Assembly (NCBI GenBank): GCA_000328365.1
Contig: KB292985.1
Span: 66,982 to 130,981 of the forward strand
Source: Capitella teleta
Taxonomy: Eukaryota; Annelida; Polychaeta; Capitellidae
Direction of reading: 5' to 3'
Length of the DNA: 64,000 nt
In this document: one piece after another, positions 36,400-49,699 of the stretch
How the letters are laid out: every line of letters begins with the position of its first letter
Numbering within the stretch: the stretch's first letter is position 1
Position numbers and translations under genes: made by a program
Notes under the pieces: generated by a model
Told to the model about the DNA's origin: nothing
What the model saw: only the letters and a program-made list of their open reading frames with translations
The model's database searches: none

Positions 36400-39120
36400 G
36401 ATCAGCATGCACGTCTCCTAAATAGTAAATTATCGTCTAAAATAGAGCATGTGCTATCATAGTCATGTAAATATTTGAGAAGATGTTCTGATTACTTGGT
36501 ATTATTAACTCTTCGTCACATTGGAAGCTTTTTTTTTGGTTCTTTTTTGTTTGTTTGTTTGTACTTGAGACAGAATACAAACAATTTGCTTGGGGCTTGT
36601 GACGGTTCTGACGGGGTACGTTATGATTGTCGATATCATTATTGCAGTTCAGCAGTTGGTAATGAAGACCCTTGTTTATTTAATTTTGTATTTTGCTGAT
36701 ATTTGGTAGTCATAACGTCATTAGCAAACATGAAATGCAAGAGTACTTTTAGCTTCTTGACTACGCCGCTATGACTATGTACAATTTAACGTTATGATTT
36801 TTGGCTTCCAATGAAGTTCATAATGTTATTCTTTTCAGTCGCATTGTGTCTCACCCAAAAGGAGGTGTACGTAATGATACATGCTTTCGAGCTCCTTAAA
36901 CGTATTATACTTACAGATCAGGAAACTGCAGACGTTTGTGAAGAGTTTGCTGTTCACCTATGCGTCTCCCTGTAAATGAAATACACAATTATAAGACACC
37001 TTTAAGGAGTTATATATCAGACAAGGAATAATAATTGATGCTGGCTGACCCCTGACCCCTGGAATCTTCAACACATTATCTGAAAACGTATCAATCAAAT
37101 CAAAGTATCATCAACTCTCTTAGATCATATCACTGTTCCTTCGGATAAACAGGACATTTCTCTTAGAATAATCTCGGACTAACAGTTTTAGCATGTTTGT
37201 GTTATTCAATATATACGGGAATACACTTAATATATTATGGGACAACAAAGAGCTGGCAGTGGAAGCGAGAACAAAAGCAACTGATCAAGGCTGTAATAAT
37301 GATAATGGGATGAAGTTGTCCTGCTAGAGTCCTTTAGGATAACGTTAACCTTTCGTGACCTCAACTATGATGTATCACGAGGGAAGGTCCATCCTGAGTG
37401 TGATCGTGTTGATAAATAACAGTGTGCTGTTTATCCTCATCGGTTCATGTATTATGAGGATGGTTCACCCACAAAAAAAGCCAAACAAATAATCGAATTC
37501 TGTACAGTCTCTTTATAGTGAATCATGCTACATTTTTGTGTAACCACAACTACCAGAACCCAGAAATCAGCCCAGAAATCAGCTATCGCAAGTGGCTGAC
37601 TAAAATTGAACGGCAGTTAAGGGACAAGCTAAAATATACGCAAATTTTAGGACAATATTTCAACCATAGAGTTTAAGCCATTCGTGAACTATAGATTTGA
37701 GACAAATACCCTTAAAATTGTGCTCGAGGCCTCTCTTATAGAGTGCCATTGACCTATTTACAGACCATTCTCCAGTGCCAGCCCAAACCACAGTAGACCC
37801 CTCCAGGCTATAATTGATGTATGACGCGTCGTCTCTTCACTCTTTCCCATTTCCCTCCTTAAATAATCTACAACTGGTTATTTCCGCCTTTGGTCAGAAC
37901 ACAGTGGCATCTGGGGTCTTTCCCAAGCTGCTCATTTGCCTCTCACTTCAGAAGAAATTGATTCATTCCTTCCCAGGGAGCATCAAGGAAAGCACAGTAA
38001 ACAGACACATTTTTGCTTTAATCTTCTTTGAATTAACATAGATTATGGACAGAACCCTCCCCTCCTCCTCATTTGAGTATGGTCATTACCTGCAAACGAA
38101 AATTAAAAATACAAGCATGGACTTTCAAGGCTAAATCACGTAATAAGAGGAATTATTTTTAGTGTTTTGATCCTGACAATATCATGCTGGGTGTACAATA
38201 GTTAACACATATAGTACATGTTCTCGTGCTAATCATATAGCATATTGTAATTGCGCAGGTTCTTCTAATCAAGAAGCAACAAAGATGCAACTGACAGCAT
38301 AAAACAACTCCTGATAGATTGGTTCATTATCAGACATCAAAAAGAACAAAACCTCGATGAACATGGGTTGTTGACAAGCTCTGCAACGATCGCTGCAAGA
38401 GCGAGATAGCATTGAAACATGATTTATGCCCAATAAGCACAGAGTGCGTTTCCGTTTGATGAATTACACTCCAATGGATACCGTGAACCCAAAGTATGGC
38501 TCATTGCAACTCCTAGCACGAAAACGAACATGATGGTGCGATCCTCGGGAGATTGCCCGTCGATTCAGCAAAGATGCGCTTCTGTGTGAAGCAATTGACT
38601 CAACGGGATTTTTAATGATAATGGTGTCGCTTACATAGCATTCAAGTCGTGTTATGAAATATTGTTTGTGGAAATGTGATAAGGTATACATCATACAGTT
38701 GGCTGATCACACGTACGCGCCATCTTGAATTACATTTGCTATGACAACAAAGACATAATACAAATTAATTGGTCCAACAAGTCATAAACCATACACATCA
38801 AAAGGGAAGTGCGTGATGCGAATCTAGGTGTTATAACATGGTCACGTCTGTACCTGTGACAATGCCCGTGTGGAGACACCTGTTTATATGTAACAAAGGT
38901 CAGTGATCTTGATCTGCGAAGGGAGAGGGATTGATCATCACGAAGACGGTATTGCAACGTTTAACCGATGGAATATATGATTCACGTCTTGCAGCGAATT
39001 TGAATTTAGGTAACAAATAGGAAATGGAGATGAATAATGGTGAATAATAACAAATATCTCGCGACAACAGTCAGAACACAATAAAGTCCCATTGCACGCT
39101 ATCTAAGAAATACGTCACGA
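36400..39120. other. Intergenic, no gene recognised
   Basis: Only short open frames. I noticed no dispersed repeat, RNA or clear regulatory cluster. Confidence 0.45.
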
Positions 39121-39121
39121 T

Positions 39122-39230
39122 CATTCAGTTATGTGAAGTGGATGGTAATATATACAAATGGACCTCTTGCGTGATATCGTAACATCCATTACATCTTCAC
39201 ATGACAATGCATTTGCAAAGAGAAATTTGT
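39122..39230 (+). repeat. Dispersed repeat pair P2, copy A
   Basis: About 108 bp align with 46195-46305 at roughly 80-85% by eye. They share TGTGAAGTGGATGGTAA and ACAAATGGACCTCTTGCGTG. In one plus-strand frame both copies give related peptides (DLLRDI, then NAFAKR). The family is unknown. Confidence 0.8.
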
Positions 39231-39239
39231 GATGAGCTA

Positions 39240-41010
39240 TCTGTTTCAGTGCATTGGCCAATTGAGCTTGGAACTAAATACTAAAGATAGAAATCAAAGT
39301 TTTGTATACGGATTTCCGAACCCCGTTATGATAGGTAGTGCATGACTGCTTGTGTGCTGGTTATGTTGAAGTTGCATGTTAAAAAGGCAGACAATCATAG
39401 CACTGATGTATTTTGTCTCCATATCTGGCTTGAAGCACAAGGATTACCAGAGGTGCTTAAGTCTGAGGAAACACACAATTTGTGCTACATTGAAATAATC
39501 CATCACGTTGTTAGTGCGATGTCACATGTTATTTGCACAACTTGCCTGGCAAATTATTTCGACCACAAAGCGAGATTGTACAAATGCCTTCCCGCTAAAT
39601 CTCTGATACACATCGCTAACAATTACCCTTCGTGTAAATCGGAGACTAGGAAATGAACAGCTTATACGAGCATTTCGTGCCATCTCTTGTTGTGGTACAG
39701 AATGATAATTGCCTTGCATAGTGGCCTATTACAAGCAAGCGGCCGAAATGGACACTGTTATCTAATGCATGCTGCTGATAATTCAGCCGTGCTAATCTCC
39801 ATGCTATATATCAGGATATATGAATTAATGGTAAGTATGGTATAAAGAATATGCTATTTACAATCATTGCACCATAAAACGCGATTCTCCGGAGATGGAA
39901 TTCGGGTTTCCACCCTTTTCGTAAAAACCGAGACATATGAAAAGCAAATTTAGTGTATACGATTCAGATACCACAGAAACAATAGATTATAGCATAGTAT
40001 TTACAACCACTGGCTATAATTCTGTACTTACTGACAAGATATGAATGTACTCACAATTCCATATGCTACATTTTCCTAGCATTACCAGCTTTGCTCAAGA
40101 TATTCCCATTGGGGAACACGTACACAAGTCTTTCCGTCAACGAGATTACGATCCCGTAGAATGGTCGATGTCAGCCCATCAGATATATCTCTGAGGACGT
40201 TGCTTTTCAGATATCTCATCACATCAGAGTGTGTCAAGGCTGGTGGTTACTATGTTATGTAGTGGTTACGGTCATAATGACCTATTTTCTGCTTGGTTCG
40301 GACGTGGACATTCAATTACGGGTTGGTAAAAAGTTAGGGCTTCATGGTTTCACGGCGGCCCGTCCTAACATGGAATGGGCACTTTCTTTGCCAGTTTGAT
40401 ATTTCAAAGCAAACCTCTCTGATATAAGCGTATTCCACTTCCACGTGATCTCAGTCAGACATTGAGGCGGCATACTAACGGTGTTTGCAATACTCACTTC
40501 AACTAAAAATAAATACTGGCTCTGTATTCTTCAGCCATAATATAAATCATTCCGCTCACAATTACCAACAATAAATAGAACACAAACTGAACACATAATT
40601 TCTTAGAATCACGATGTCACATGGCATCTCATGGGGGAAACACCCCATTATAACCAACAATAACTTCTTTCTGGCTTTTTGTGTTTCAACCAGAACAAAA
40701 CATATGCTCCACAAATGACTAATTTATCATGCGCTCTTTGAATATTGTATTCTTTGCATTGTCTTTTTTCTTCACAATTATGTGTTGCCGGCACTCGGTC
40801 ATTGACTTTTCAATCTACGGTTGTTCACCTTGGATGATTAGGGCTAGATGTCTTGAACTACACTGTGCTGTGCACGTTGCACTGTTTTCACTTCAAATGC
40901 TTTTCCTTCAAATTCCAATCATTCATTCATTCAAGCGATCGACATCTAGGAAATTGACCTACTTCCGCATAACTGCACTGACACATTCGACCAGCACGCG
41001 TACATTTCGT
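39240..41010. other. Intergenic, no gene recognised
   Basis: AT-rich sequence with no supported content. Confidence 0.45.
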
Positions 41011-41019
41011 CTCCATGTT

Positions 41020-42150
41020 CTAATGAGCGAATGCAGCCAAAGTGGCTGGATAGCAGAATAGCATGCCATTTCGACACCCATTCCTTGACAGCAATATAAA
41101 GAAGAGACGTGATAGGGTTGCTTTGGGGCCTAAGTCGTCCTTGGCGTGTGATATTCGCTTCGTGTAAGGGGCACAGTGACGAGGAGGCCGCGGGTTTCTT
41201 TTTACTTTAACAAGAGGTACACTGAGTGCTATTCTTGAAATGAGAATGAAACACATGTATCGCACCTGAAGATTACATTCGGTGGGCAGAGTGCGTCCTG
41301 TATTTCCTGAAATCTTAAGAGTAAATTACAGCAGCATTGTCATATCACTTTGATGTGAAGAATCCGACATTTATGCCGCAATTCATTGTGCCTGAAAAAA
41401 GGTAGTTCTAACTGGTTAACATCAAAAAATCAAAAGTCTAATATTTAACAAACTGAGAATAAGACAATCATTTCGTCTAAGATCATTGCGTCGTAATCTC
41501 TACTGATAACTACATCACGATATAATTCAACATTAATTCCAACAATTTAATGGGTGTGTCTAGCTGGTGCATCTATAGTCAGTCATATTTTGCTCTATAT
41601 TCATCCCAAGGCAGAATTAATCAAGTGGTTTCTCCAGGAATATTGGGCGACGCCTCCTTGAGAAATGTTCCCAAATGAAAAATTGCATTCCACCCCTCCT
41701 GGTTGTACACACCCAACACTTACAAATGGCTGAGCTGGCATTTTGTTCATTGATGCAAAGAAGAGTGATCATGGAATTTCTTAGAAAACCTGGGCGGTGC
41801 CCATTGGAATACAACTGCTGAATGATACCCTGTGTGGCGTAACATATAGCCACGCATATAGCCAGCTCTGACAGGTAATTCCAGGGGTATTCACAGCTAT
41901 TATATTTGACATTCAGACCCTCAATGAGAAAAGTGTGGTGCGGGGAAGAGTGCTTCCCACAAAGTGTCAAATGCGAAAGGGAAAGTGCATTCGAACGAGG
42001 CGAAGGAAAACCTCCATCAATTAGCATCACAATCCGTCAGCGCACCCAAGAGGTTCGTTCCTTTGCCTTACTTTGCGTATGGTGGTGGACGGGGTGCTTC
42101 AGTATGCAAAGGCTACGGGCCAACTTGGGAGTTGAAATGGGGTGTTGTCA
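41020..42150 (+). repeat. Paired dispersed repeat P3, copy A
   Basis: Two blocks (41040-41230 and 41620-42150) align in the same order and orientation with blocks at 47600-47790 and 48500-48890. Shared words include GACACGTGATAGGGTTGCTT-like and CGTCCTTGGCGTGTGATATT in the first block, and AAAGGGAAAGTG..TTC, GCACCCAAGAGG and TTCAGTATGCAAAGGCT in the second. Similarity is about 70-75% in the blocks. On the minus strand both first blocks encode a KRISHAKD peptide. This is an unknown element of at least 1.1 kb, or part of a duplicated segment. Confidence 0.65.
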
Positions 42151-42159
42151 CTATTGTGT

Positions 42160-45110
42160 GTCGGTAGTTTAATTTAAACTCTACAGCTCATTAATTATTG
42201 CCACTGCAACTCTCTTCTACAGAATATTGTGAATTACATTGTAAACGAAGACGACCAACAAAGTTAAACCATCAAACTCTATAATGCAAGTAAAAGTCTT
42301 TTAAGATTTATCATGCAAATTATCTTCGAGGTGACCATTTGTTTACTAGTAAAATTAGCTGCTCGCCTTGAATGCAACTTTATAGAACTGTTTCATATAA
42401 CAAAATTATGTGCATGCGTACACATAGATACATGATTTTATCCTTATGAACATAATACGTATAAGAAGCACATCATGTGATCACCTTGATATATGTCCAC
42501 ATATAATAATAGCAGACATTCCCTCAAGTTAAGTTGAGTACAATTTTGTGGCCTGTAGTACGGACAATATGTGCATAACTTTCAGTAGAAACTGCTGAGA
42601 CATTAGGCCTATATAAGCTTTTCTCTCAGTATATTGCACGCTTCCTTTACGAGATAAAAACTATGTTGTGAATAATACATATCATGTGAAATGGAGCAAC
42701 AAGAGGATACGCACGATCTGTTTAATTGTTTTGCTGCATCGGAAATTGTTTTGCCTTGTTAGGAAAGGCTTCGTAGAATCTTTAGTATGCTACAAGTGCA
42801 AGAAGTATCCAGTTTGCAAAACGCCCCTCGTGCGAGTGCATTCTGGGAAATAGCTAATAATAACACTTGATTGCTAATTAGCCTAAGAACATAATGAATG
42901 TTGGTTTGCGTCACATTTAGGAAGTCATAATATTGCCCAAACATGCACTGAAGAACCCGTAGCAAAACGGTGAATACTGTGCTTCGAAATCAAACATTCT
43001 TTTATTGAAAAACAGATAATTTCTTATCACTCACATCTGTAGGGTTGTATTCAACTGTAATATGTCTTGCGTTAAATTCTTACTTTTGTGTTGCATCAAC
43101 CAATTTGCCATAAATAGAACGTATATCCCAGTAATAGTCAACGGATCCAGCACAACAGGGGATGCATGTAATTGTGCGGCGGCACCATTAATTAAGCCCT
43201 ACGCACACATACACCCTGTTATCAGGGCGCATTCAATAACCATCTATGAATACACAGAACCGTTGATTTCTCACGAAAGGGAAAACACGTAGATGATCCA
43301 TCGCAGAACCAGAGCTAAGCCAAACTGATTCCACGGATTCACGGATTGACATACGACGTTAATGCAATGTCGCAGCTTAACCGATAGCTGTACCAAAACC
43401 CAGCAATGATACTAATTTCGATTATGATCGTAATGATCACATAACTTGAGTGCAAAGTCATGTGACCCACCATTCAATTACATAAAGTGTGGCAATCCAG
43501 CAATACGATGACTCCAACAGTGGAATAATCATTCGATCCACCTATTATAAGTACATTAACGGATAGACTTGCAATATTGCCGCAGCTTGTAATTGACAAT
43601 GGTTCCGGACGAATGAAGAATTTAAAGTCCAATTCCATCTTGTGCAACGCTTGCGAAACATGTTAGTCAACGTCAGTAATAGAGAAATGGGGAATATTCC
43701 TTGTAATCCCTTGTATTATATAGATATGATGCAAATTCCACACCAATAAGGATTCGATAGAATAAATGCAATTATAGCTGGCTTAATGAACTGGATTGAC
43801 TCATTTTTAATAGCTTCCGAGAAGGATCAATTGCTTCCCCTTCAAAAGCTTCCCAAATGAATCATATGAGTGGATCTAAAAATGTCGTCAGTGACGCACA
43901 CAAAAAACTATATTATATGGAATGGGACAACAATTGTCTATCTCAGTCAGATAGCAATTATTTGACAAAACTTCCACGTCATAAAAAAAAACTCACTGTG
44001 AATCCCGCTAATACATTTGGCTTGTTTCTTTCAATGTTTCGCATAATTTTTGATTACATTTACATGACTTGGAGAAATGCAACATCGCACACATACTTCT
44101 TAGAATAATGCGTCACTCAGATTACAAGTAAACAAGCATTTTCACAATAAAACATGACGTTTGATCTTCATCGACTGCTTTCCACGAATGTATCACTGAA
44201 TTCCATCAAGATGTGTCAGCATAGACATTGGTGTTCATTGAGCACTGCTATCCACTTCTTTCACTGTGGTAACGAATAAATATATTGGATTGTCTATTCT
44301 CGCGAATGAGTAGATTACACTGAAACCCCTGTGTGATATTCCCTCACCTGCCTCACCTAATGCTGTCTCAATGCGATACACTAAGATGCTTAACCCTGCT
44401 TTGATTATGGGTCACGTAGTTCACTTTGATGGTTGTTAACTGTGTAAGTAATACAAACTGAAACCATGCATTATTACCCAATTATACGGGCACCATACTT
44501 CCCCATTATACCCAGAGATACTGAGGTCATCGCCAAAAGGATTCTCTTCCAAATGCCGCTGGATCCTTTGGAATTACGTGATCAGTATGAAAGTGTGAGA
44601 GGTGACTGAACTCGTCATTGCATTTGGATGGGCCACCCCTGCAAATAATATCTTGCCATTATTGCCCGCCTAATTCTAAAACATTTGACCCCCTAAAATG
44701 CTTCTCAGCGAAAAAAATATACGATTGCCTATTCAAAGAATGAGTACCGGTATACCAAGAGCCCTATAGACAAATTGTTTCATGAGTGATAGCTCGAAAG
44801 GAAATACATCAATTGCGTATAAAAATCCACTTATAACAAGTTATAGACCACCAATAATGGGTATTCATCCAAAGGTTAGTATTCTCGTCAAGCATGCAGT
44901 AACATAATTTGCATTCATAGCGGCCCTCTAGACAAATTGGACTCAAGTATTATGCATGTATTATGCATGTGTGTAGAACAGGCTTCGTGCAAGAACCTAG
45001 CTCCAGGAGGATTCTGATGAAGATCGAAATAACAACAGATATAACAGAACTAACAACTCATTATCGTTTTACGTCAATTAATGAAATAATTATTATGGAA
45101 GTGAGTTTAT
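42160..45110. other. Intergenic, no gene recognised
   Basis: AT-rich. A short diverged repeat (GCCCTNTAGACAAATTG) occurs at about 44760 and 44925. No coding signal was recognised. Confidence 0.4.
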
Positions 45111-45118
45111 AGAATTGC

Positions 45119-45485
45119 ATTATCTGACACGCAACTAGAGACATTATTAAGAGGACAAAATTGTTTGCAGACATTATTTTGATACCAATTAATTATGTTT
45201 TTGTCTCTTCCAATTCTTCATTTGCTAATGCATCATGGGCAGACAGAGCTCTAAATCAATAACACAAATGAATCTCGTATTTCAGGCCAGACATTCACTC
45301 GCCATAAAACTCCTGAACCGTGTCCTTGAACATCTATCTCTTTGAATATCAGATTCCTTGTGATAATTTGCTTTTGTCTCAACACGAAGAAAATCACAAT
45401 GCCCCCCCCCCCCCTTCGCATCTGCTCTTTTGAACTTTGCTCGGATAAAAAGGATGGTTCATCCATAATTTGGTACAAGCAGACT
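45119..45485 (+). repeat. Dispersed repeat pair P5, copy A
   Basis: Aligns with 54648-54990 in the same orientation. Shared blocks include CAATTCTTCATTTGCTAATG-like, TTTCAGGCCAGACATTCAC and CCATAAAACT. By eye similarity is about 70%. A minus-strand peptide VNVWPE(I/M)RD is kept in both copies. A C13 tract interrupts this copy at 45402-45414. Confidence 0.7.
45402..45414 (+). repeat. C13 homopolymer
   Basis: Thirteen consecutive Cs inside repeat P5 copy A. Length may be unreliable in assembly. Confidence 0.8.
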
Positions 45486-45815
45486 ACTGTACTCGCCCAT
45501 CGTTTGATCACACTATAATTATACATAATTACAACTGAGTATAATACCACAGTTCTATTTCCAGCTGGTCATTAACAGCCCGACTTGAATATTCTTCATG
45601 CCCAGTTACTTTTAAACTCTGAACATAATATTATTATAAGCATGGTGATTAGCAATATGATGCCCGGTGAGTGCAGCAACAGAGTCAGATGTTGACTCGC
45701 AGTCATATAATTTTGTTAATGACGATATCATCATCATTAGTACATTGTGTCAGTTGGCCTATAAGTAATGAATAGAATGAGAAAATTATTTAATATTGTA
45801 AGCGGCTCAGGAGAA

Positions 45816-45838
45816 GTTACTATGGTAATCATGGTAAC
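45816..45838. promoter_or_regulatory. Two overlapping X-box-like palindromes
   Basis: GTTACTATGGTAAT (45816-45829) overlaps GTAATCATGGTAAC (45825-45838). The second is close to the RFX consensus. No adjacent gene is recognised. Confidence 0.45.
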
Positions 45839-46194
45839 ACCAAATGGCCGATTTTGTCATAGCATGTGCACACATTATCGAAAATAGTACAACCAAACGT
45901 GGCACCAATTTAATCGCATCGGTCAATTTACCTGTCTCGTTTACCTGTGACGGCACAGCTGCTGACAGGAGATATAAGGCAATGAATGACCTTTGCCGTC
46001 TTGAAATGTAAGTCACTTTGAAGAAGACATTATGGGATGTTTATAACCTAAGGTTTACGTGTCCTGGGGATGACTCCCGGGGAGAAACGATACTAATGAA
46101 AGTGCTTTGTGAGTTGCAAGAACGTTAACGATATAAATAGGACTCAGATATCCTGATTGTTTTAATAAAAAAAAAAAAAAAAACTATTCAGGGC

Positions 46195-46305
46195 CATTCA
46201 GTTCTGTGAAGTGGATGGTAAGATATACAAATGGACCTCTTGCGTGATATCCTGGTATCCATCACTAACTCATGCGACAATGCCTTCGCAAAAAGACAGA
46301 TTGGC
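46195..46305 (+). repeat. Dispersed repeat pair P2, copy B
   Basis: Matches 39122-39230. It begins about a dozen bases after an A-rich tract (46165-46183), so the left border may be an insertion boundary. Confidence 0.8.
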
Positions 46306-46309
46306 AAGT

Positions 46310-47590
46310 GCTCCCCAAAAAAAAGACAGATAAAAGTCAAAAGGCTTCTTTGAAATATGCATGTGGATTATTGGATTTCCAGTGAATGTGCGTTTTTTCT
46401 TATCCATAAACGCCATGCTATAAACACCTGTTGAAAGAAATAGCCAATGAGAATGATTTGAAGTAAACTCACACTGTTATATTATTTATGAGATACAAAA
46501 CACTGTGTGCAATTTAAAAAATTGTGTTGAATGTATCAAATGCAGATGCATTAGATGTGGAAATATCATACGGCGTGAACACATTTCGTTTGACTGACTT
46601 GCCATGGACACTTTTCCCGGTGTGAGACTACAGGACGAGATTACCGTTCCTTTGGCATATTTATCACGCGAGATTCTGGCTATTGCTCCAAACGTTTGCT
46701 GATTGGTCAATCTGAGAATTTACATATTAATTTGAATATCATTCTAAGTCATCTCTGCAGAATTGTCGCGTGAGGTTTCAGAAGTTATATCATTTGCGCT
46801 GCAGGCGAGGTAATTATGAGACGAGATAAAGGTAATTTAATTTTCACCGACAACCGTAATAATAGAGCATTCACCCGTGACTTGATTATAATTATGTACA
46901 TGGTGGTGAATATAATTACTAACATTTGAGTACTATGCACATCGGACAATCGTATTGTTTTCTTCTTGACTAACTGTGGCCCAATGTCAAATACTAAATT
47001 TATTTTTTTCACTGCAGTCTGTTTGAAGAATCAGCCTTGCCTAAAATGTCCCTTCTGTGGCCTCGCAAGTCAATAGGATTATTTACAGTCGTCTTACAGT
47101 TGTCCATGTCATCATTGTCCTCGCATAAGAGTTGTCTCCATGGGGCTTGCCCTAAGGATGGCTTCCATGTGTCATGATCGCTACACCGATAAGGGTTTAC
47201 TTTCTGCTTCAGTTGCACGTGGCAACACCAGATAGGGAGGTTAGGAAGTCCATCGTTTAGATATTTGGTATAATTAAATGTTAGTCAGGGTGCTGGGGCT
47301 TCATAATTTCATCTATATGTCTCACCACGTAGGCTATAGATTGAAGGACTTTGACGCTTCCTTTGTGGCAATTTCGACAACAGCCGTTAGAATCCCAAGC
47401 ACGTTCAAGGGATTTCCTCTTCTGCTCAAATACGAAATAGATAAGAAGTCACATATTCTCGGAATGATTTGAAAGTGTGTCATATTCTAGGAAATCGACC
47501 CGTTTCCATAGAGCTTTATCACCATTTCAAAGTGGGTGGTTCTAAGTAAAACTTTCAGCAATTGTCCATTGGGATTACATGCTCAAATGA
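46310..47590. other. Intergenic, no gene recognised
   Basis: A near X-box CTTGCCATGGACAC lies at about 46600. A 69-codon minus-strand frame (47009-47218) was considered and not supported. Nothing else is seen. Confidence 0.4.
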
Positions 47591-48890
47591 ACACACTGCT
47601 CTGAAGTGGACAGATAGCACTTCCCAGCAATATAAAGAAGACACGTGATAGGGTTGCTTGAGGCAAGATTCGTCCTTGGCGTGTGATATTCGCTTCGCGG
47701 ATGGGACGCTGTGACGGAAAGACCGGGTGCTTGAGCGCCCTCCGGTTTCTAATCGGTTTTTCAAGAGACAGATTTAAGAGACGGGCAAAGCAATACATTT
47801 CACTCGCAGGCGAAGATCTTAACAGTGCAATGCACTATTGATATGCTTGGTGCCCGGTGAATGGTCATTAGCAGAATGAAAAGATGAAGGCGATATTCTT
47901 CAACACTGACTTATACCCTAAAGCATGGCACATCAACCAGAAAGAAAGAGAGGGGTTAGCTACGAAATAATGCACTTTGATCACTCTAATTAGGATATAA
48001 AAAGCATATCACAAAGAAGAGCTACATCATCAAAGGCATGGATATGATAAACAATGACAGTATGACACTCCTGTGCCATTCTTATTGAATCGTTAATTAA
48101 GTTAGATGTATGACACAACACTAGAATATCGACAAGAGATCATATGATACAAGAGGCGATTCATCATTCGTGGCAGCCAATTTGGCCCCGATTAGTCAGC
48201 GATCAACGGAAGAGATGAAGTGTCAATATTTTTTATGATGGATGCGCATATCAAAGACTTTGTGTGATTGATTCGCTGCGCTTGAAGCCACTTCTATAGG
48301 ATACCATTTGTAGTTTTATAGCAAATGAATTTTCCTACTAAAAAGGACTTCTTTCTGTCATAAATCCAAAAGCCCTGGCGCCACCTTCTGAAGGTCGCCA
48401 GACTCCAAAAACTTGGAGTTTCTAAATGTTCACATACCTTTTAATTATAACGGATGACTCGGCTGGCTATTTTTCTTCCAAAGTACTTCCGAAGCAGAAT
48501 CAAACAATTGGTTTCCTGTAAAAGTTGGGGGGTACCTCTTTGAACAATGCTCTTAAGGGAGTTGTCCGCTCAGTAGCCAGCCACAAATATTATAACCAGA
48601 TGATCAGCCGGAGTGTTGTTCTATTGATTTATAGGTTTGACACTCGTGCCCTTAATGGGAAATGTGACAAATGGAAAAGCAAGCAGCAGATGTGCTTTCC
48701 ACAGTGTCAAGTGCAAAAGGGAAAGTGTATTCAAATGAGGAGAACAGGAACCCTACGTCAATTATTTCCCCAATCTGTCTTTGCACCCAAGAGGCTCTTA
48801 TGTCTTCCCTTGTTTAGTGGTCAGGGCTTTTCAGTATGCAAAGGCTTCAGTACAACTCATAACCTGAGAAATGTGCATGAAATAGAAATC
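47590..48890 (+). repeat. Paired dispersed repeat P3, copy B
   Basis: Counterpart of 41020-42150. The spacing between its two conserved blocks is longer (about 700 bp against 400 bp), so one copy carries an insertion or the other a deletion. Plus-strand frames in the second block of both copies share an APKR peptide followed by SVCKG. Confidence 0.65.
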
Positions 48891-49434
48891 ACTTAGACTC
48901 GTAATTCGCATTTCTCTCCTATAAATACGTCTGTATGCACATGTGGACAGATTTGGAGCCTTCGTGGAATCGCTTCAGTCATCCCATCGTCACCTCTACG
49001 AGATGCTAATTCGTTGCAACAATCATCCGGCTGATGATGTTGAAGGAGAGAGGGGTTATTTTACAAGTCATCGGATTATTTATTCTAGGACCCATTTACT
49101 AACTAGCTTGTAATGCAGAATCACCCCTTGAAGAACGAAAACAAGAATTGCTGTGCGTATGGCTTAATTATCTTTGATGGCAACCTACCTTCTTATTTCA
49201 GCAGAATGCAGATGACGTTTTCAAGACTGAACTAAAGCAGAATTCCAAATCGCTGTGCAAATTTTGTCCATGCAATGCCATGGCTCCCACAGCACCAGCT
49301 GCGTCTGGCCAATGTGTACACCGAACTTCAACTGGTTTCCCCTGATTCTCTGCAAGACCCCCGGCAGATGGACAGGTAAACTTTCATTTAATTGCTAAAT
49401 GGATGTCTTTACTATGTGACAGAGGCCAGTCTAT

Positions 49435-49624
49435 CGCTTGCTGAAAATTTCAAGCCTTTATATACAATATATCTTGAGAAAAAAATGCAAATGTGAGGAC
49501 GAAGGGTTGAAATGAATCTCCGAGAACGAGTTTTTCTCGTATAATGTAGCAATTAATCCGATGAAGCATTCTATTGTAAGTACACAATTTAAAGTCGATA
49601 TATATAGAATATGCACGAGCATCA
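49435..49624 (+). repeat. Dispersed repeat pair P6, copy B
   Basis: Counterpart of 11735-11932. A C7 tract and (ATAAAAAA)n low-complexity sequence follow at 49653-49696. Confidence 0.7.
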
Positions 49625-49699
49625 CCAGTAAGATTGATGTGCTTATAAATTTGCCCCCCCCCTAGAAAAAAAAAATAAAAAAATAAAAAAATAAAAGCA

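Noticed and set aside
41617-42030. 137-codon minus-strand frame
   Set aside because: The matching repeat copy at 48.5 kb does not preserve this frame, so it is likely chance within repeat P3.
47009-47218. Cys/Trp-containing minus-strand frame resembling an extracellular module
   Set aside because: Cysteine spacing fits no module I know, and there are no supporting splice sites.
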